Assembly: GCF_032854445.1 (NCBI RefSeq)
Contig: NC_088300.1
Span: 310,001 to 374,000, forward strand
Source of the DNA: Liolophura sinensis
Taxonomy: Eukaryota; Mollusca; Polyplacophora; Chitonida; Chitonidae
Direction: 5' to 3'
DNA length: 64,000 nucleotides
Part shown: one piece after another, positions 58,453 through 64,000 of the stretch
How positions within the stretch are numbered: position 1 is the stretch's first letter
How the letters are laid out: each line of letters begins with the position of its first letter
Program-made: the position numbers and the translations under genes
The notes under the pieces: model-generated
What the model saw: the letters and a program-made list of their open reading frames with translations, nothing else
Databases searched by the model: none
What the model was told of the DNA's origin: nothing

Positions 58453-59985
58453 ACCATTCCTGTAACATCATGTTTACAGTGTCAGTGCTATTCTATTCAA
58501 ATGTGAAATGCAGGAAACTTCGACGTCTTCATGCATTAATCCCTGTACATACATACATTCAATCTTGTTATGTAAATAAACCTAAAACATCAAATCTAAC
58601 ACAAACGGTTTATGTTTTTCCCTTTGCCGCACTTTTCAATCAACTGTTTGCGTCAGCGTCGGCGTATAGGCTTTGGCAGAGGTTTATTTCTGTAGGGCCT
58701 GTAAAAGAACACCTTTATTTTTATAACTTTGATACGGTAAATAGACAATCGGGTATGAGCGGAGCTTACTAGTTTTATTACAAATTTCAAACTAGAAAAT
58801 GGGGAAAACAAATTAAGTAGACAGGGCTTCACTTTCCTCAAACGTTTGCAATTCTTAGATTTGGCTAAATTTCCATGGCCTTTAGCATTCCGGTGGTAAA
58901 CAGCCAACACGGCTACTCAGCACCTTGTCCGTTTCAACGTACTAACTTCTAATCTAGCTGTCACGTACTTATAAAACAACAATGCCATAGGAAATTCCAT
59001 AGCATTTTCAAGCGCAAATATGAGATTTATTTTATTCACCCACAGAGCCAATTCACTATTACACGCCATTGCATGTCGAGAAAAAATAATGAAATATTTT
59101 TGCACAAAGCCTGACAGTACATTACGCAAAGACTAAAATGCCCCAAAAGAATATAAAAACGCGATACAAACAATGAAGGGTGGAGTTTTTTATGACTTCA
59201 CAGTAACACACTTCAGTTGACTTATTTCTAATGTTTCATCCACAACTATCAATCTAATGTGAGAGACAAGAGCGTGGAGAGTAAAACCAGCCCACCAACA
59301 AGGGCGTGGTCGATAAATGCTAAATAAAATATAAAATGGTACAATTTAAATTTCCTACATGAATAATTCTTGATGTATCACTTAAGGTCATGTGTCCAAA
59401 GATAATAAAACCAAGTACAAATCTGACTTTCATTTTTCCCTGCTTTTGTTTGCCAGTTGATGAAGTCTTCCCACAGGTTTGAATCTTTCCGTCGTTTTAT
59501 TAAGAAACATCTGATCCGAAACTGGCTGCTTTGAAATCAGAGCTACTCTGTAAACTTGAAAACTTGTGACTGTCAGTTTAGACACACTTAACAAATTGTT
59601 GCTATTCATGTGATTATCACATCACATATATGTAGTTTTTGTTTGCAAGTTAATTTCTAGTGAGTGGTGATTAAGTCCTCAGTACTCTATTGTCTACCAA
59701 TGATACGTAGAAATGGCTAACGGGAACCCCTGCACAGTTTACGTATAGGTTTGTGGAGCAAAAGAAAAAGAAACATCGCAGGCACTACCGTTTCACAGCA
59801 CGAAGCCTATTACTGACGACAGAACTCTCATCCCTTGTCAGTGTGGCAGGCTTCACTCACGCCTGGCGTGAAAATCCAACTGCCCATAAATAACAGACGC
59901 AAAACATTCCAGGCTCAATTCTTGTAGTCGTTGGCTGAGAAACTCACATCATTTACCTCCAATCGTTACAAACTGCATTCCTGTC

Positions 59986-61227
59986 ATGGATTCTGGGGTT
60001 TTCGTTCACTCTTGGAATGACGCTAATGTTGTCAGCATACAAGAGGACAGTGCTTCGGAAACTTCGTCTCTGGGTTCGAGTATCCTGTTTAATGATCATC
60101 TGCTTCAAACCCCTGTTCGCATTCATGCAGACAGCATGGACAGTCTGAACGAGACCAGCACGCAGGCAAATGAACAACTGCTGATATTCAAGAATACCAC
60201 CGGACTCCAAAATGACCTTCGCTCCATCCTTGATCTTCCTGACATTTGTGACATGGAATTCATCGTTGGCGAGAAAAAGGTACCAGTGTACGGCGTCAAA
60301 GCTATTATTGCTGCAAGGAATCAGGCGTTTTATCATAAAATCCAGTATGATATGACCGTGGCAAGACGCCGTTCGAAGATGAAGAAGGCTGGACGCATGA
60401 TGTCCCAGTTGAGGAAAATACGCAAACATCAAAGTAGGACAGAAACCTGGATCAATCGACTGAATGTTCCAATCGAGGACTTTGAGCCCGAGGCCTTCAG
60501 ACCGCTGATAGTGTACCTGCACTGTGGCTGCCTGACTGTCAGTGGGGATACAGTGGTTGGTGTCATGAATGCAGCCGACACCTATGGTTTTGATCAAGTT
60601 CGAGAGGTATGCTTCACATTTGCCGAAAGTCTGATTACCAAAGAGTGTGTACTGCCTTTGCTAGTGTCAACTGAGAAATATTCCAGCTTCAAGATGTCGA
60701 AACTGCTTTTGTTGAAGATTATGGGCTTCGTAAGGGAGCATGCACAAGATGTTCTCCAGTCGCCTTGTTTCCCGCTAGTGCCACTACAAACGGCACTTCT
60801 TGTTCTTTCCCACAACGACCTGAATGCCACAGAGGATTCGAAATGTAAGTCGGCTTTAGCCTGGAGTCGCCATTATTGCCAGATGAACGAGAACCGATCT
60901 GTGCGAGTATCGATGGCAGCTTTCCTGCCATATATAGACTTTGCAGGTGTTGAAGACGATACTCTAAGAGAGATGTACTCGCTGGACGTAGTTGCTGAAG
61001 ATGTGCTCGATTCGGCCCGACGCCATCAAGTACGCCCCCGAGTTGTTATCGGTCAGGATGCTCCTGCAAAGTTGTCCAGAAAGAAATCATTTCGAAGATC
61101 CACCAAACAACTGAGTGCTTTCATTCGGCGGAAGTGTGCGTCTGTAACGCAATCGCCAAACAACGCTGGAGACAGCAGGATTGCCAGCGTTTTAGGAGAA
61201 GCATCGCCTGGTAATGGGCGCCGTTAA
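59986..61227 (+). CDS. BTB-BACK protein, tandem copy 11
   Basis: 413 residues with a private F116Y in the BTB core helix (NQAFYHKI). G136, L142 and E220 are as in the left half of the array, and taccTGcac has returned to the left-half state, while upstream markers are of the right-half type. The 3' UTR has lost one CA pair at ctaacaaacgg. Confidence 0.92.
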   Translation: MDSGVFVHSWNDANVVSIQEDSASETSSLGSSILFNDHLLQTPVRIHADSMDSLNETSTQANEQLLIFKNTTGLQNDLRSILDLPDICDMEFIVGEKKVPVYGVKAIIAARNQAFYHKIQYDMTVARRRSKMKKAGRMMSQLRKIRKHQSRTETWINRLNVPIEDFEPEAFRPLIVYLHCGCLTVSGDTVVGVMNAADTYGFDQVREVCFTFAESLITKECVLPLLVSTEKYSSFKMSKLLLLKIMGFVREHAQDVLQSPCFPLVPLQTALLVLSHNDLNATEDSKCKSALAWSRHYCQMNENRSVRVSMAAFLPYIDFAGVEDDTLREMYSLDVVAEDVLDSARRHQVRPRVVIGQDAPAKLSRKKSFRRSTKQLSAFIRRKCASVTQSPNNAGDSRIASVLGEASPGNGRR

Positions 61228-62661
61228 ACCATTCCTGTAACATCATGTTTACAGTGTCAGTGCTATTCTATTCAAATGTGAAATGCAGGAAACTTCGACG
61301 TCTTCATGCATTAATCCCTGTACATACATACATTCAATCTTGTTATGTAAATAAACCTAAAACATCAAATCTAACAAACGGTTTATGTTTTTCCCTTTGC
61401 CGCACTTTTCAATCAACTGTTTGCGTCAGCGTCGGCGTATAGGCTTTGGCAGAGGTTTATTTCTGTAGGGCCTGTAAAAGAACACCTTTATTTTTATAAC
61501 TTTGATACGGTAAATAGACAATCGGGTATGAGCGGAGCTTACTAGTTTTATTACAAATTTCAAACTAGAAAATGGGGAAAACAAATTAAGTAGACAGGGC
61601 TTCACTTTCCTCAAACGTTTGCAATTCTTAGATTTGGCTAAATTTCCATGGCCTTTAGCATTCCGGTGGTAAACAGCCAACACGGCTACTCAGCACCTTG
61701 TCCGTTTCAACGTACTAACTTCTAATCTAGCTGCCACGTACTTATAAAACAACAATGCCATAGGAAATTCCATAGCATTTTCAAGCGCAAATATGAGATT
61801 TATTTTATTCACCCACAGAGCCAATTCACTATTACACGCCATTGCATGTCGAGGAAAAATAATGAAATATTTTTGCACAAAGCCTGACAGTACATTACGC
61901 AAAGACTAAAATGCCCCAAAAGAATATAAAAACGCGATACAAACAATGAAGGGTGGAGTTTTTTATGACTTCACAGTAACACACTTCAGTTGACATATTT
62001 CTAATGTTTCATCCACAACTATCAATCTAATGTGAGAGACAAGAGCGTGGAGAGTAAAACCAGCCCACCAACAAGGGCGTGGTCGATAAATGCTAAATAA
62101 AACATAAAATGGTACAATTTAAATTTCCTACATGAATAATTCTTGATGTATCACTTTAGGTCATGTGTCCAAAGATAATAAAACCAAGTACAAATCTGAC
62201 TTTCATTTTTCCCTGCTTTTGTTTGCCAGTTGATGAAGTCTCCCACAGGTTTGAATCTTTCCGTCGTTTTATCAAGTAACATCTGATCCGAAACTGGCTG
62301 CTTTGAAATCAGAGCTACTCTGTAAACTTGAAAACTTGTGACTGTCAGTTTAGACACACTTAACAAATTGTTGCTATTCATGTGATTATCACATCACATA
62401 TATGTAGTTTTTGTTTGCAAGTTAATTTCTAGTGAATGGTGATTAAGTCCTCAGTACTCTATTGTCTACCAATGATACGTAGAAATGGCTAACGGGAACC
62501 CCTGCACAGTTTGTCAGTGTGGCAGGCTTCACTCACGCCTGGCGTGAAAATCCAACTGCCCATAAATAACAGACGCAAAACATTCCAGGCTCAATTCTTG
62601 TAGTCGTTGGCTGAGAAACTCACATCATTTACCTCCAATCGTTACAAACTGCATTCCTGTC

Positions 62662-63711
62662 ATGGATTCTGGGGTTTTCGTTCACTCTTGGAATGACGCT
62701 AATGTTGTCAGCATACAAGAGGACAGTGCTTCGGAAACTTCGTCTCTGGGTTCGAGTATCCTGTTTAATGATCATCTGCTTCAAACCCCTGTTCGCATTC
62801 ATGCAGACAGCATGGACAGTCTGAACGAGACCAGCACGCAGGCAAATGAACAACTGCTGATATTCAAGAATACCACCGGACTCCAAAATGACCTTCGCTC
62901 CATCCTTGATCTTCCTGACATTTGTGACATGGAATTCACCGTTGGCGAGAAAAAGGTACCAGTGTACGGCGTCAAAGCTATTATTGCTGCAAGGAATCAG
63001 GCGTTTTTTCATAAAATCCAGTATGATATGACCGTGGCAAGACGCCGTTCGAAGATGAAGAAGGCTGGACGCATGATGTCCCAGTTGAGGAAAATACGCA
63101 AACATCAAAGTAGGACAGAAACCTGGATCAATCGACTGAATGTTCCAATCGAGGACTTTGAGCCCGAGGCCTTCAGACCGCTGATAGTGTACCTGCACTG
63201 TGGCTGCCTGACTGTCAGTGGGGATACAGTGGTTGGTGTCATGAATGCAGCCGACACCTATGGTTTTGATCAAGTTCGAGAGGTATGCTTCACATTTGCC
63301 GAAAGTCTGATTACCAAAGAGTGTGTACTGCCTTTGCTAGTGTCAACTGAGAAATATTCCAGCTTCAAGATGTCGAAACTGCTTTTGTTGAAGATTATGG
63401 GCTTCGTAAGGGAGCATGCACAAGATGTTCTCCAGTCGCCTTGTTTCCCGCTAGTGCCACTACAAACGGCACTTCTTGTTCTTTCCCACAACGACCTGAA
63501 TGCCACAGAGGATTCGAAATGTAAGTCGGCTTTAGCCTGGAGTCGCCATTATTGCCAGATGAACGAGAACCGATCTGTGCGAGTATCGATGGCAGCTTTC
63601 CTGCCATATATAGACTTTGCAGGTGTTGAAGACGATGCTCTAAGAGAGATGTACTCGCTGGACGTAGTTGCTGAAGATGTGATAGCTCAGTGCTATTCTA
63701 TTCAAATGTGA
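62662..63711 (+). pseudogene. BTB-BACK tandem copy 12, 3'-truncated
   Basis: Matches the family through codon 340 (GATGTG, ending 63681). A six-base filler then joins directly to 3' UTR sequence (cagtgctattc), so the frame ends after nine unrelated residues at 63711. The C-terminal basic tail is lost; BTB and most of BACK remain (349 residues). It has private I93T and T326A. Upstream, 98 bp between cagttt and gtcagtg are missing, though the TATA/initiator pair is kept (near 62565). It may still be transcribed. Confidence 0.85.
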
Positions 63712-63768
63712 AATGCAGGAAACTTCGACGTCTTCATGCATTAATCCCTGTACATACATACATTCAAT

Positions 63769-64000
63769 GCACAAGATGTTCTCCAGTCGCCTTGTTTCCC
63801 GCTAGTGCCACTACAAACGGCACTTCTTGTTCTTTCCCACAACGACCTGAATGCCACAGAGGATTCGAAATGTAAGTCGGCTTTAGCCTGGAGTCGCCAT
63901 TATTGCCAGATGAACGAGAACCGATCTGTGCGAGTATCGATGGCAGCTTTCCTGCCATATATAGACTTTGCAGGTGTTGAAGACGATACTCTAAGAGAGA
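63769..64000 (+). pseudogene. BTB-BACK gene fragment (residues about 253-329), runs off the edge
   Basis: After cattcaat of copy 12's 3' UTR, the sequence jumps back into BACK-domain coding sequence (gcacaagatgttctccag) and continues to the window end. It has the normal gatactcta, not copy 12's gatgctcta, so it is not a local duplicate of copy 12 itself. It has no promoter or start. Its true end lies outside the window. Confidence 0.8.

Larger units (their letters stand above)
31750..64000 (+). repeat. Tandem array of 2.775-kb units, each with a BTB-BACK gene
   Basis: Start codons lie at 32242, 35017, 37792, 40567, 43342, 46113, 48888, 51662, 54437, 57211, 59986 and 62662. Spacings are 2775, 2775, 2775, 2775, 2771, 2775, 2774, 2775, 2774, 2775 and 2676 bp. 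Differences between most units are a few dozen single bases or fewer across 2.7 kb, and spacers are as conserved as genes. All copies point the same way. The left edge is at about 31747-31755, where the first unit diverges just before gctttgaaatcagagc. The right edge lies outside the window. Confidence 0.98.

Noticed and set aside
31750-64000. Possibility that the 2.775-kb unit is a transposon or virus-derived element
   Set aside because: No terminal repeats, transposase, polymerase, integrase or capsid-like frame. The only conserved frame is a BTB-BACK protein, and all units are strictly tandem.

Overview
The window looks like nuclear DNA of a mollusc. Genes have spliced GT-AG exons whose proteins match animal families. 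Intergenic and intronic DNA carries tRNA-derived SINEs of the kinds I know from bivalve and gastropod genomes, plus many minisatellites. I cannot name the species. I saw no prokaryotic features, CRISPR array, rRNA, functional tRNA gene or virus-derived element.

Positions 1-31,750 hold four conserved single-copy host genes. A C14orf119 homologue (4250-4570, +) and a two-exon UQCC3-like mitochondrial gene (5575-7006, +) lie in tandem. A ten-exon NEPRO homologue (7918-20942, -) converges on UQCC3 and diverges from a six-exon ZFPL1 homologue (21621-27473, +) across a 678-bp gap. All exon phases of NEPRO (621 codons) and ZFPL1 (330 codons) join in frame. NEPRO is unusual: five of its nine introns carry minisatellites, each intron with its own monomer; one of these introns carries two arrays and one coding exon carries another. 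The 33-bp array in its last intron iterates a motif resembling the 3' ends of the two exons before it, splice donor included.

Positions from about 31,750 to the right edge form one tandem array with a unit of 2,774-2,775 bp. Each unit holds an intronless gene for a 413-residue BTB-BACK protein resembling the arthropod 'serine-enriched protein' (gprs) family. Each has a TATA-like box, a matching initiator and an AATAAA signal. Twelve copies are visible: nine full length, one ending 11 residues early, one with a cluster of small indels, one truncated; a further gene fragment runs off the edge. In the right half the units alternate as an exact 5,549-bp dimer, which indicates unequal exchange or segmental amplification. 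This array is the most interesting content. The two unusual copies and the scrambled end could be real decay or assembly artefact.

The remaining DNA is repeats (SINE families, a hairpin-rich inverted-repeat element, nine minisatellites) and stretches where I see nothing.
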